NCBI RefSeq assembly: GCF_905404315.1
Contig: NC_066273.1
Location: forward strand, 15,500,001-15,564,000
DNA: 64,000 nt
Source: Leptidea sinapis
Lineage: Eukaryota; Arthropoda; Insecta; Lepidoptera; Pieridae
Reading direction: 5' to 3'
Shown: positions 48,178 through 58,789 of the stretch, piece after piece
How positions within the stretch are numbered: position 1 is the stretch's first letter
How the letters are laid out: every line of letters begins with the position of its first letter
Program-made: the position numbers and the translations under genes
Notes under the pieces: generated by a model
Told to the model about the DNA's origin: nothing
What the model saw: the letters and a program-made list of their open reading frames with translations, nothing else
The model's database searches: none

Positions 48178-49076
48178 CATTGCAAAAAAAGTACTTTTGT
48201 TGGTAGGGTGTGGTCGAGTGCAGTTAACAGCTGACGGACGCAGTGTTACATTATCGGGGTCGTATCAAGTGGACCATCAGCTGCTCATCCTGTCGTACTC
48301 CGTTATGAATTAGCAGGACAAACTCACGTCTGTGTGTGATCTAATGTATCGTATCGTATCCAAATCGTATCAAATACAAACCAGTATTATTTACGATATT
48401 AAGACAAATGTTATTTCTTACTCTACTTACTCGTAGAACTTTTGAAAATTATTTTCATGAGTATAATAAATGTTTTATGTACTGAACTTGCACATAATAC
48501 GAATGTATCTGGAAGTAACTAGTATTTCAAAAATATAGGCCCGGCCGAGTTTAAGGCTAGCGATAATGAAAAAATATAAAATTAGAATTATAAGGTATTT
48601 ATAAGTAATTTTTGTTTAAAGTTTAGAATACTTTCCCAACTAACCAAAATCCAATAAAATATTTTCATGAAATCATATAATTAATAATATCATGATTTGT
48701 ATTAAAAATGGAGATAAATAATTATCTCATTATCTATCTCTGTACCTATTTAAATACACTCAGTGTAACAAGTAGTATACAATATTAAATTTAAGTTACT
48801 TTTATGCTGTAGGTAGTAAGTAGCTAGTATGACAGAGTTGGAATGAATATCCATTTCAGTGCAGCTATTTTTGTTTGAGATTTTTTTAACTTCCTTTTAA
48901 AGAGACATCTATTGGTTTTTATCGTCACCAATGAACACCACAAAATACTAGTTGCTTATTTTATATTACGCTTAAGTAATAAAACATAGATGGCGCTGAT
49001 ATAAACGCCCAAGTAACACCTTCGTTGTATTCTTCGTTAACCTAGTACCATACCAAATATTAAAACCACGGTATAA
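48178..49076. other. Noncoding stretch, nothing recognised
   Basis: AT-rich DNA between repeat X and the Harbinger element. Confidence 0.45.
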
Positions 49077-49125
49077 GGCTGCCAGTCCACCAGAGCGGAG
49101 CGAGGCAGCGGAGCCGAGAAACGGA
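49077..49125 (+). repeat. Harbinger left terminal inverted repeat
   Basis: 49 bases, identical to the reverse complement of 52216-52264. Divergence begins immediately after, at CTAATG. Confidence 0.97.
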
Positions 49126-49250
49126 CTAATGCGGAGTGGAGTTGCGTACTGTGACTGTCCACCGGAGCGGAGCGAGGCTGCGGAGCGGAGTGAGGAAGTA
49201 ATGCGGAGCGGAGTTGCTGTGTTTTTCAATATGCGGAGCTAGGCAGCAAG
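49126..49250 (+). repeat. Left subterminal GGAGCGGAG repeats
   Basis: Several copies of CGGAGCGGAG or ATGCGGAGCGGAGTTG crowd this segment. The same words recur at the other end (52010-52130). They are candidate binding sites for the MADF protein or the transposase and may overlap the transposase promoter. Confidence 0.75.
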
Positions 49251-49308
49251 TACGCGACGAGTGATTTCGAGCTCCCGGCGTGGGGCGATTGGTTTAATTC
49301 TACGCGAA

Positions 49309-51649
49309 ATGTCAGTGATAGCAGACATGCCATCGAAAAAGTTGATACATTATTACCTTACATTGCTTGAGGAAGAAGCGTTGGAGTCAGAAGAAGCCGA
49401 AATACTTACCATATACCATTTGAACAATTCTATGAGGAAACATAGATTTTGGTTAAGAAATCATATCAAACATCGTTCAGAACACAGTGAATATTTTACT
49501 TTTTTCCAAACAGCTGATGAAGAAACTTTCGAAAATTCTTATAGAGTTTCAAGATGTACTTTTTATGAACTTCACTCCCTGATTGAACCATATATTCGGA
49601 AACAAGACACAAATTACAGAAATTCAATTAGTAGCCGTGAAAGATTAGCGGTGTGTTTAAAGTAAGTACACATTTTAAATCAAAGTAACTTTTATTTTTG
49701 CATACAGTTATAGAAGCCATGTTATATTAATTTAAAAATCGTAATCTGTCTCAAAATTGACCGCATTTTCATTGGGTTCTGTTGGCTCTGCTGCAGATGT
49801 TTCAATATCCTGGGTTGTTGGAATTTGTAAAGCGCTAGGATTAATGATACTAGTGTTAATATTATCTGAAGCACTAGGAATATTGACACTAGTGTTGGTA
49901 TTATCTGAAGCACTAGGAATATTAAGACTAGTGTTGATATTATCTGAAGCACTAGGAATATTGATACTAGTGTTGATATTATCTGAAGCACTAGGAGTAT
50001 CGATACTAGTGTTGATGTTATCTGATGTAGGTGTTGAGCCTGTAGAATAACCATAATTATTCGGAGAATACCAACTATGTTGAAGATTACTTTCTTCAGC
50101 TGACATTACCGCATTAAAGCAGGTTTTTTTAATTTGAAGTTGAAAATAATACCGCAGCTTTTTTGTCGATGCAGCCAAATTTAAAAAAAATAAGTCTATT
50201 TCATCGTATTTATCACTGGCTGACATCATGTTTTTAAGTTCTATCCGTTCTCGTTCCAACACTTCGCGGCGTTCTTGATTTTTTTTTAAATAATCTAGAA
50301 TTTCATCGTTCTTTCTTTTTTTGGATGTTGATGGAAGAGATTCCGAAGCTGTTGGATTCTTAGGATCATCGGCAGAAGGAAGATTATTTGAATTTGATGG
50401 CAAAAAATTGCATGATTCCCGTGAACTCTCTTCAATGGTATTTGGCGGATTTGAAGTTTCGCTTACTGAGTGGTCCAGGGGCGTAAAATTTGTTGACCGG
50501 TCTCTGTTACTCATGTAAGGCAATAAAAATGACATGGCTTTTTGATATTTCCATTCTTTTCGTTGTTTTCTAGCCTGTCCACTCCTTGTTGCATTTTGTC
50601 TTTTTAAGGCATCCCGATGGTTATCTCTCAGTTGTTTCCATCGCGACTTGGCAGTTGTAACTGAAACAATCAACAAACACAAAAATGTATTACATGGTCT
50701 ATTTATGACAAAAATATTACATCACTTACGCGAAGTACAATTAAATACGTTTTTTTTTAGGTATTTAGCAACCGGCCAGTCATTTACAACGATGGGAGAG
50801 AATTTTAGAATTGGATTGAAAAGTGTATCAAGAATTGTTGAGGAGGTTTGTGATGCTTTATGGAATATATTGCAACCTCTTGTCATGTCACAACCAACAG
50901 AAAACGACTGGAAAGAAATCGCAAAAGATTTTGATGAACTATGGCAATTTAAAAATTGTATAGGTGCTCTTGATGGCAAGCACGTATATATCAAGGCTCC
51001 CTCGAAAACCGGGTCCTCGTTTTTCAACTACAAAAAGAGATTTTCTGTAGTATTGATGTGTTTAGCTGATGCCAAAAGGAAAATCATAATGGCTGATGTG
51101 GGATCTATGGGAAGATTTTCTGATGCAGGAATTTTTGATAACAGCATTTTCGGAAAGAGTCTAAAAGAAAAGAGATTGAATTTACCTCAGCCGGTACCAT
51201 TTTATCAAGGTGGAGCAAAAATGCCGTTCGTATTTATAGGAGACGAAGCTTTTCCATTAATGGAAAATTTTATGAGGCCTTACCCACGTGATGGACTTAA
51301 CGCAGAAAAAAAAATTTTTAATTACCGATTATCAAGAGCACGTCGTATTGTTGAGGCAACTTTCGGTGTATTGACGAGAAAGTGGTACGTGTATCATAAA
51401 GATTTTGAATGCAAAATAGAAACAGTTGACAAGGTAATAAAAGCAACATGTGTTTTGCACAATTATTTAATTCAAAGACAACCTAATTATATAAACAATA
51501 TTGAAAATAACATGGAGCAATCATTATTATCAGTTGGTGATATTATAGAAACACAACATTCTAGTAACGATGGTTATCAAGTTCGTGAAATGTATTGTTC
51601 ATACTTTAATAATCAGGGGAAGGTACCATGGCAAGATCTCGAATTTTGA
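49309..51649 (+). CDS. Harbinger DDE transposase, two exons
   Basis: Exons 49309-49661 and 50761-51649 give 413 residues. The donor AA|GTAAGT (49662) and acceptor TTTTTTTTAG (50760) join codon AA|G so that the reading passes from AVCLK to YLATGQSF without a break. The start ATG at 49309 (MSVIADMP) is the first in frame. The N-terminal part (FENSYRVSRCTFYELHSLI) is the usual Harbinger region before the catalytic core. The DDE triad is present: D189 in IGALDGKHV, D239 in GRFSDAGIF and E316 in RRIVEATFGVL, with the late CVLHNYL motif. The enzyme cuts and rejoins DNA at TWA sites and normally needs the Myb/MADF partner for nuclear import and end binding. The 1099-bp intron contains most of that partner's gene on the other strand. 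Confidence 0.93.
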
Positions 51650-51955
51650 AAAGAATCTATAATAGTCAGTGATGTGAGACAGATATAGATAATTTGGCCA
51701 GCTGCGGACTAACTTAACTATTTAGGCTATTACATTATATAGGCTATTTTGTTAAATAAAAAAAAAGATATCAATATGTACCTACTAGAAGGTATTATAG
51801 AATAAAGATACATATTATTTACCATCCGATATGTTTGTTTCAATGATAATTTGGTCCCACGCAGCATCTTTTGTTTCGTTGCATTTGTAAAATTCTGAAG
51901 ATGTGTTCCAAATGCACGGAAACTTTTTCACACTTTCAATAAGTTTTTCATCCAT
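49732..51955 (-). CDS. MADF/BESS-type DNA-binding protein of the Harbinger
   Basis: Minus-strand exons 51955-51823 and 50660-49732 give 353 residues. The donor is GATG|GTAAAT (51822) and the acceptor GATTGTTTCAG (50661), with a split codon G|TT keeping the frame. Residues about 5-95 form a MADF (Myb/SANT-like) domain: LIESVKKFPCIWNTS, then AKSRWKQLRDNHRDAL and WKYQKAMSFLLPYM. A BESS-like motif lies at about 196-220 (DEIDLFFLNLAASTKKL). Residues about 256-325 are five copies of a 13-residue repeat. It probably binds the element ends and escorts the transposase. No stops or frameshifts are seen. Its intron (50661-51822) contains transposase exon 2. The ATG at 51955 is the only one before the domain. 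Confidence 0.9.
49838..50035 (-). repeat. Coding 39-bp tandem repeats
   Basis: Five units of 39 bases encode variants of PSASDNINTSINI near the C-terminus of the MADF protein. The units differ by few bases and keep the frame. Confidence 0.92.
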
Positions 51956-52009
51956 TATCTTCGGTCACATACGCACTGGTCGGAATACGGCGGCACACTG
52001 CCGGCGCAA

Positions 52010-52130
52010 AGTGCGCCCGCGCCCGCACTCGCTTCCCCGCTCCGCATCCCCGCACGTTTCCCCGCTCCGTTTCCCCGCTCCGCATCCCCGCACGTTTCCC
52101 CGCTCCGTTTCCCCGCTCCGCATACCGGTT
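52010..52130 (-). repeat. Right subterminal GGAGCGGAG repeats
   Basis: CCCCGCTCCGCATCCCCGCA and CGTTTCCCCGCTCCG alternate over about 120 bases, tandem copies of a unit near 45 bp. On the minus strand they match the left subterminal words. They lie upstream of the MADF gene start. Confidence 0.8.
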
Positions 52131-52215
52131 TTATATGAAATTTTAAACTAGCTCGCAAGTCCCTGTCCACTTAAGAGGAGCGGAGATTTTGTGCAATCCT
52201 ATTGGTTAATATTTC

Positions 52216-52264
52216 TCCGTTTCTCGGCTCCGCTGCCTCGCTCCGCTCTGGTGGACTGGCAGCC
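52216..52264 (-). repeat. Harbinger right terminal inverted repeat
   Basis: Exact reverse complement of 49077-49125, followed by TAA. Confidence 0.97.
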
Positions 52265-52854
52265 TAAAAGAAGTAAATAGGCCCATTGTATGTATTTCTA
52301 ACCAAAGCCATCAGAAGATACTGGCAGCTTGCCGTTCGTTCAATAAAGTATTAATATACTTAACAGTGGCAGCAACAGCCGAAATGGAAAATTATTTAAT
52401 TGAGTATCTAGTATTAAAACTGTATTTTTTTTTAAAGAAAAAATAAAAATTTCTATAACTATCATTATTAATTCAAATTCAGACCTGCTATTGTTATATT
52501 TATTTTTTCCTTTATTTGTATAATTTTCGCTCTTTTTGGTTGGGGAAAATCACGATTTCGGGGTTCGCGTCACTGTAAAAAATAAATAAACAAGTAAATA
52601 AATAATTAACAAAATAAATATATTTATTTAGACACTTTTTGGATGGGTGAAATCTCGTGAGTTTGCGTCACCGTAATGCTTATAGCAGTATATCTGGTGC
52701 TATACAGCTGACCTATTGTGCTACATTAGTGCTGAGTATATTTTATGCGCTATTGAATAGATTTAATGAAAAGTTCAATGTGTATGTTTTATTTTGATTA
52801 ACTTATTATTAAACATAAGTTTAAAAAAATTTTTCAAGGACTTCATTTACACTT
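52265..52854. other. AT-rich stretch, no feature recognised
   Basis: Nothing was recognised between the Harbinger and the next LINE. Confidence 0.5.
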
Positions 52855-54460
52855 TTTTTATGAGAGGGGGCAAACGGGCAAGAGGCTCACGGGATGGGGA
52901 GAGGTGAGGCAACCGCCCATGGACATCCGCAACAACAGGTGTCAAGAAATACCATATGAATATGTATAAAAAGTATACTTTTTTCTTGAAGGTCCTTAAG
53001 TCAGTAATTCATTCCACAAAGTGGCTGTGCGAGGCAAGAAACTTCTTGCAAAACGCGCGGTTGTGGAATACCAGACGTCAAAGTGATGCGGGTCGTACGT
53101 AGCACGTAATGTCCGGTGATGGAGTTCGGCCGCTGGAATCAACCCGAACAGCTCCTCTGAACGCTATTCGTGATAAATGTGCAAAGAGAACCCACATCTC
53201 TACGCAATGCTAAAGAATCAAGCTGATCGGAGTTGACTTGATCGTTAATGATTCCAACCGCTGTTCGTTGTATGCGGTCAAATGGAAGAAGATGATACTG
53301 GGGAGCACCCGCCTAGAGGTGAGAACAGTACTCCATGTGACAATTAACGCCTTATATAGTGAAGTACTGTCTCGCCTTACTGGATACACTAAGCTTTTTA
53401 GAGGCCAGTTTGGACTTCTCTTGAAAGAGAACGTCGCTCGATATATCGACGCCAAATATGGCTATAGGCTGTGGCAGTTAGAGAAGTGACCTCGAGTCGA
53501 CGGGATACAACAAAGGGAGATTTTTTTGTGGTGAACGCACAAACTTGTGTCTTCTTGGGGTCGAATTGGACTAAATTTTGTCGGCCCCAATCCGAGACTT
53601 TGCAAAGGATAGTCTCGATTTCAGACACAACTTTGTTTCGGTTATCGTCGACGCTATCCCGGAACATGGCACGGTCGGTGTGGTAAGCAAACCCTGTGCT
53701 CTCGTTTGCATAGCAATGAATACTGCTCATTTGCAACATATCATTGAAATGCAGAAGAAACAGTGCAGGGGATAGCACGCAGCCTTGCGGGACAAAAGTG
53801 TTAATGGGTTTTAGGTAGGAGAATGCACCGTTGATAACAAACTTCATGCTACAATCGACCAAAAAGCTAGTGACTCATTTGCATAACTTCTCGGGAAGCC
53901 CATAGGATGGCAGTTTTGCTATAAGCGCTTTATGCCACACCCGATCGAAGGCTTTCGCTATATTCAAACTCACCGCCAACGCCTCTCACTTCGACTCAAC
54001 CGCTGGCGCCCATTTATGGGTGAGGTATGCAAGAAGATCACCAGCTGAGCGACCCTGACGGAAAGACGGCTGGCCGTACTGGCAGTCGCTGATCAGCTGG
54101 TGCTCCGCTAGGTATCCCAAGAGCTGGCGGTTGATGATCGACTCCATTACTTTGGAGAAAACGGAGGTAATGGCAATGGGGCGGTAGTTGGACGGATCAG
54201 AGCGTTCACCTTTCTTACGGATAATTTTGGGACTACGCCTGATGAGTAGGAGAGCCGGAAAAGACGGGTAAGGACCGGCGCCAGTGCCGGAGCACATGTG
54301 TGCAGCACCATCGGGGGAATGCCATCGGGCCCGATCGATTTGTGAATGTCCAAGGTGAGAAGCATCTTAAGCACGATGCCATGTCGGATTTTTACCTCTA
54401 GCATGGATGACCGCGGAATATGCGAATATATTGAAAAACAAATTATGCACACCTAATTTT
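52855..54460 (-). pseudogene. LINE-H: RT LINE remnant, minus strand
   Basis: On the minus strand from about 54400 it reads IHKSIGPDGIPPMVL, then SDPSNYRPIAITSVFSKVME, QYGQPSFRQGRSAGDLLAYL, TFVPQGCVLSPALFLLHFND and HCYANESTG, where the catalytic YADD has become YANE. VQFDPKKTQVCAFTTKKSPF follows (about 53560). Frames change at about 53990 and 53400. The 3' end is near 52855 with the complement of AGGGGGCAAACGGGCAAGAG. This clade is close to LINE-A. 5'-truncated and dead. Confidence 0.85.
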
Positions 54461-55104
54461 TATAATAATTTGAGTCTGTACAAAACCATGGACAATGATA
54501 CTCAAAATCAACTCCAGGTACATAATATCCTTGAAGGAAAGAATCTTTTTAAAAAACCTTACTTATATTAAATTAATAAAAAACCCCCGCCAACTTAAGA
54601 GAGCCTATACTAGACCTCGACGTCCTCTTCCAATGAAATTGAGTGAAACATAGATATTAGAAAGCAATAATAATACTGTATGTCATAGTAGACACGAGAC
54701 ACACCAATAGAGTAAATAACACTTATTATGTGCAGTCTGTAGGGTGACCATGATGATTTATTTTGTAAACCATGTCTTTCCGAATATTTGAAAAGCTTCT
54801 GTACATATTTGAAGGTATCTTTTGTAAGCTTTTCTCTTCTTTCTCCTCTTCCTTATTTGTTCACTCAGATTAAGAAATTTGTTTAGCTTTCATTTTCGTT
54901 TCTTCTTTTTCTACTTGTGATAGTTTATGACTTTTTTCTTAATCTTTTCAGCAAACTCTTTCATTTAACACCCAACTCCTGGGAGTCATTAAAAAAATTG
55001 TACTTTTGATCATTGAAGAATGCCCTTGTTAGGTCTCTCCTAGGGAACAGTGGCCAGTGATAAATAAAAAATTCTATCATTTTTGTATCTGCACTGTTAA
55101 CCTT
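54461..55104. other. Noncoding stretch, nothing recognised
   Basis: CT-rich around 54830-54860; no gene seen. Confidence 0.45.
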
Positions 55105-55190
55105 TCATTAAAATTCAAATTCAAACATTTTATTGCAAGTCTTTATCAAGGGATAGGATGTAACAAAAATGGAAAATTCCGATGAGACGC
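55105..55190 (-). repeat. LINE-G-like 3' end
   Basis: AAATTCAAATTCAAACATTT followed by GGGATAGGATGTAAC matches the terminal type at 3746-3800, diverged. Confidence 0.5.
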
Positions 55191-55324
55191 CCCATGAAGG
55201 CAACTTCAAATTCATTGGTATGAGTAGTTCTTATATTATATTGCGTTAATCCAGTACATGGATCCAGGTCATATGCAAAAAACATTGTTATTGGAATAGT
55301 TCAATCAGTGGAGGATAACAAATT

Positions 55325-55612
55325 CAAAATCCATTTACCAGTGGGAGGCTCCTTTGTACAGGATGTCGGCTAGATTATGAGTACCACAACTAATTCTGCC
55401 GTGAAGCAGTAATTTTTAAGCATTATTGTGTTTCGGTCTGAACTTCTGAAGGGCACAGTAGCTAGTGAAATTACTGGGCAAATGAGACATCAAATTTTAT
55501 GCCTCAAGGAGACGAGCGCAATAAGTGCCACTCAGAATTACATTGTAATCGGTAGAGCGTATCAATTACCATCAGCTGGTCGTCCTGCTCGTCTCGTCCC
55601 TTATTGTCTAAT
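55325..55612 (+). repeat. Repeat X, near full copy
   Basis: It runs from CCAGTGGGAGGCTCCTTTGT to CGTCCTGCTCGTCTCGTCCC, TTATT. A short stretch is missing near 55515-55530 compared with the 62530 copy. Confidence 0.85.
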
Positions 55613-56060
55613 ACGAACGTTTGTGTTTTATATTAATGCACACAAAGCTAAATATACAAATCCTTTGTCAGGTTCGAAGACACGATCAATCTCGGGAACC
55701 AGAATCTGGAGCTTTAAACTAACTTCGGTCAACTTACCTTGAAAGCGGTAGTTGAGATTAATGATTAAACTTCATACCTACTCCGCGGCCGGCTGTCATG
55801 TTATAGTATGTTTGTCTCCCTCTATCCCTTTTTCCATATCTTGCGAATGCGACATACAATAGATGGATGAATATTCGAGGTGATTTTATTTATTTATTTA
55901 TTATCATCGCCAACACAATAATCACTAACTAATTACATTAAATATTATTCTAAATAAGTCTACGTCTAAGTGTTATTGCACTTACGGGAAACGACCACAT
56001 GCAATCATAACATACATAATTTTTGAATTTTAACAACATAAGAACTAATACTAAGATACA
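55613..56060. other. Noncoding stretch with possible repeat end
   Basis: 55880-56050 begins with TTTATTTATTTATTTATT and may be the reverse of an A-tailed element abutting the satellite. Unassigned. Confidence 0.4.
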
Positions 56061-56329
56061 ATATAATATAATATAATATAATATAATATAATATAATATA
56101 ATATAATATAATATAATATAATATAATATAATATAATATAATATAATATAATATAATATAATATAATATAATATAATATAATATAATATAATATAATATA
56201 ATATAATATAATATAATATAATATAATATAATATAATATAATATAATATAATATAATATAATATAATATAATATAATATAATATAATATAATATAATATA
56301 ATATAATATAATATAATATAATATAATAT
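56061..56329. repeat. (ATATA)n satellite, left array
   Basis: About 53 uninterrupted pentanucleotide units. The long Ile/Leu/Tyr open frames on the minus strand are artefacts of this repeat. Confidence 0.98.
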
Positions 56330-57026
56330 TTTGGTGCTTGGCTAAGAAGAACGAAATCGATGTAAACAAGTTATGGTGGCAGGAAGAACTGAAGCAACCG
56401 ATGTTAAAAGAAAATAGTATAGCCAAACTAATGTGGGAAATCCCTGTCCAAACTGACATTACAATTACTCACAATAGACCAGATCTTATTCACATAGATA
56501 AACAAAACAACCATACTTACCTTATAGATATCTCGGTACCATCGGACTATAACATTGGAGCTAAGGAAATAGAAAAAATTAGCAAATATCACCCGCTAAA
56601 AGTGGAACTCTCCAGGCTATGGAACACCACCGTCTCAATTATTCCGATTGTAGTAGGAGCCACGGGTGCAGTAACGAAGAGCCTTAAGCGGTATTGTGAC
56701 AAATTAGATGCAAATATTAACATACACATACTACAAAAACAAGCAGCACTTCATTCTTCCACCATAATTAGTAAGGTGCTTGGAGATACCGTTTTCGTTT
56801 CACAATCATCGCAGGCACATCAACAACACACAGCAAACTCAAACACACAGTCAACGTCTTCATACCATTCATCCACATCTGACACTCAACTCCAAGGATC
56901 GACCGTTCGATCACACAATATTTTAAATGGGGGGATAGAACAGGATCATAACTCTAGATATCCTTTTTCCTGAGGGTCTTGGGACGGGATAATTAGATAA
57001 GTAACCGACACAGTCGTGAAAAAATC
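56330..57026 (+). pseudogene. R4/Dong-type LINE C-terminus, restriction-like endonuclease
   Basis: The frame 56338-56973 encodes 211 residues with no upstream ATG, so it is a 5'-truncated ORF end. It has MWEIPVQTDITITHNRPDLI, TYLIDISVPSDYNIGAKEIE and IIPIVVGATGAVTKSLKRY, the conserved C-terminal region of R4/Dong-clade LINEs. The restriction-like endonuclease core fits PD-x14-D (residues 48-49 and 64). This nuclease nicks a specific target to prime reverse transcription. A short 3' UTR follows to about 57026. The frame has no internal stop. It sits between two arrays of the same pentanucleotide, in line with Dong's known preference for simple TAA-type repeats. Confidence 0.82.
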
Positions 57027-57030
57027 AAAT

Positions 57031-57300
57031 AATATAATATAATATAATATAATATAATATAATATAATATAATATAATATAATATAATATAATATAATAT
57101 AATATAATATAATATAATATAATATAATATAATATAATATAATATAATATAATATAATATAATATAATATAATATAATATAATATAATATAATATAATAT
57201 AATATAATATAATATAATATAATATAATATAATATAATATAATATAATATAATATAATATAATATAATATAATATAATATAATACAATACAATACAATAC
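57031..57300. repeat. (AATAT)50 satellite plus four AATAC units, right array
   Basis: 57031-57280 is 50 AATAT units without a visible interruption. 57281-57300 is four AATAC units. The phase and strand are the same as in the left array. Confidence 0.98.
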
Positions 57301-57467
57301 AATTATATAATAAGATACAATACAATTATAAATTAGTTTCTATAAAGTGAAAATTAATTAAAATGAAAATGAACAAAACTTATTTTACATACGGCAGAAC
57401 TAATATTTTACATTAAACAAAATCAAAGATTTCTTCCAGAGCGAAGAAGACACCAGTATCAAGGGAC

Positions 57468-57538
57468 TTTTTTTAAAGGCCGGCAACGCTCTTGTGATTC
57501 CTCTGGTGTTGCAAAAGAATGTGGGCGGCGGTGATCAA
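57468..57538 (+). repeat. LINE-A terminal fragment
   Basis: AAAGGCCGGCAACGCTCTTG to TGGGCGGCGGTGATCA, the last part of LINE-A without its final 40 bases. Confidence 0.75.
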
Positions 57539-58789
57539 TAATAATATGTTCTCATGGTGTCTATGTAGTAATACGTCGTGCGCTTGGAGTCAGAATATAT
57601 TAAGGTATACTCGCGCCATACTTAAGACAATCTCTTCTTTAACTATGATCGCCTGGTACCAAAACATTGTATTATGCTTCCTATCTTATTATCTCCCATG
57701 TTAAATATTATGAATTGATGTGGCTGCTCTTTTTACTGTCGCTTTTTCGTTTCATCGACATTCAAATCACAACCATTCTAAAGAAGTGTCACTTCAAAAA
57801 CTTATTAAAAACAATAAAAATGGGATGAACGAGAGCATCTGCGCATTTAACGGCGAAAACAGAAGGGATTTCATCAGAGCCTGCACCCCTAAGCTTATCA
57901 AATATTTTTAAGGCGAGGTTTTCCAAACACTTTAGGTAAAAATTGCGCGAACGTTAGATTCGATAGGTACGCATGAACACGGGCGTCGGGCATGGCTGAG
58001 AACGAACCGAGCGATGCGGGTCAACGACCGCCGACCCAGAATGAACCGCGTAATATTTTTTAAAACTTACAGTTGTGCTAGAGTACGGAATTACTGTGAT
58101 AATATTTTTTATGCATTTTTGAAGTAAATCTTTTTTATCGACGTATGAGAGAAATGTTATATTACGCGCAAAATTATGATTTCAACATTATGGATAACGA
58201 ATCCGAGATTCTCGAAGGTGCAGAGAACTAATTTGGGATCATTTGGATTTGGATTGGCCTGTCAGAATTTCCGTTTTGCTGATCACAATTAAAGAAATTG
58301 AATTGTTGGAAAGGCTGTTTGCATTACTAACTGAAAGATTTGTAAGATTGCCCTTACTGTTATAAAGAGAAGAAATATGTGTGGCAAAGAGCTCACAAAT
58401 GCTATTTCCATTTGAAGCGCTATGTGTCTAAATGAAATTGGGAAGGATAGTAGTTGCAGCTGGAATTATTTTTATTTTTTATAAAAGACTTTATGACTTA
58501 TATAATTTTTATAACATGTGTTAATAAGTAATTGACACCGTTTTTTTAATAAGTATAAAACCAATACATCCCTAGGGTTATTAAAGTTGCGTACGCGTTA
58601 CCTATACCTATACTTTTCTTTTATATTCTATTTTGTTCTATTAACATGCTTAAGAGCCGCAGAAAACCATATTGGTTGTTTAGATCGACATACATATGTT
58701 GGAACATACTTAGAGATAACTATATCATTAATCATGATAAATTAAGTATATCATAAAACCGGGATAGCACAGAGTCCACGTTGCCATAA
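57539..58789. other. Noncoding stretch, nothing recognised
   Basis: A GC-richer patch at 57950-58060 is unassigned. No gene or RNA is supported. Confidence 0.45.

Larger units (their letters stand above)
49077..52264. mobile_element. PIF/Harbinger transposon, apparently intact
   Basis: The 3188-bp element has perfect 49-bp terminal inverted repeats (49077-49125 and 52216-52264) starting GGCTGCCAGTCCACCAGAGC. It is flanked by TAA on both sides (49074-49076, 52265-52267), the TWA target duplication of this superfamily. It encodes the two proteins Harbingers need: a DDE transposase on the plus strand and a MADF/Myb-like DNA-binding partner on the minus strand. Both have clean splice signals and uninterrupted frames. 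The two genes interlock, each carrying its main exon within the intron of the other. Perfect ends and intact frames point to a recent, possibly active insertion. Confidence 0.95.

Noticed and set aside
49757..50050. A 97-residue hydrophobic plus-strand protein
   Set aside because: It is the antisense of the 13-residue repeats of the MADF protein.
55950..57325. Long Ile/Leu/Tyr-rich proteins on the minus strand
   Set aside because: They are translations of the AATAT satellite in all phases, with no start or splice support.
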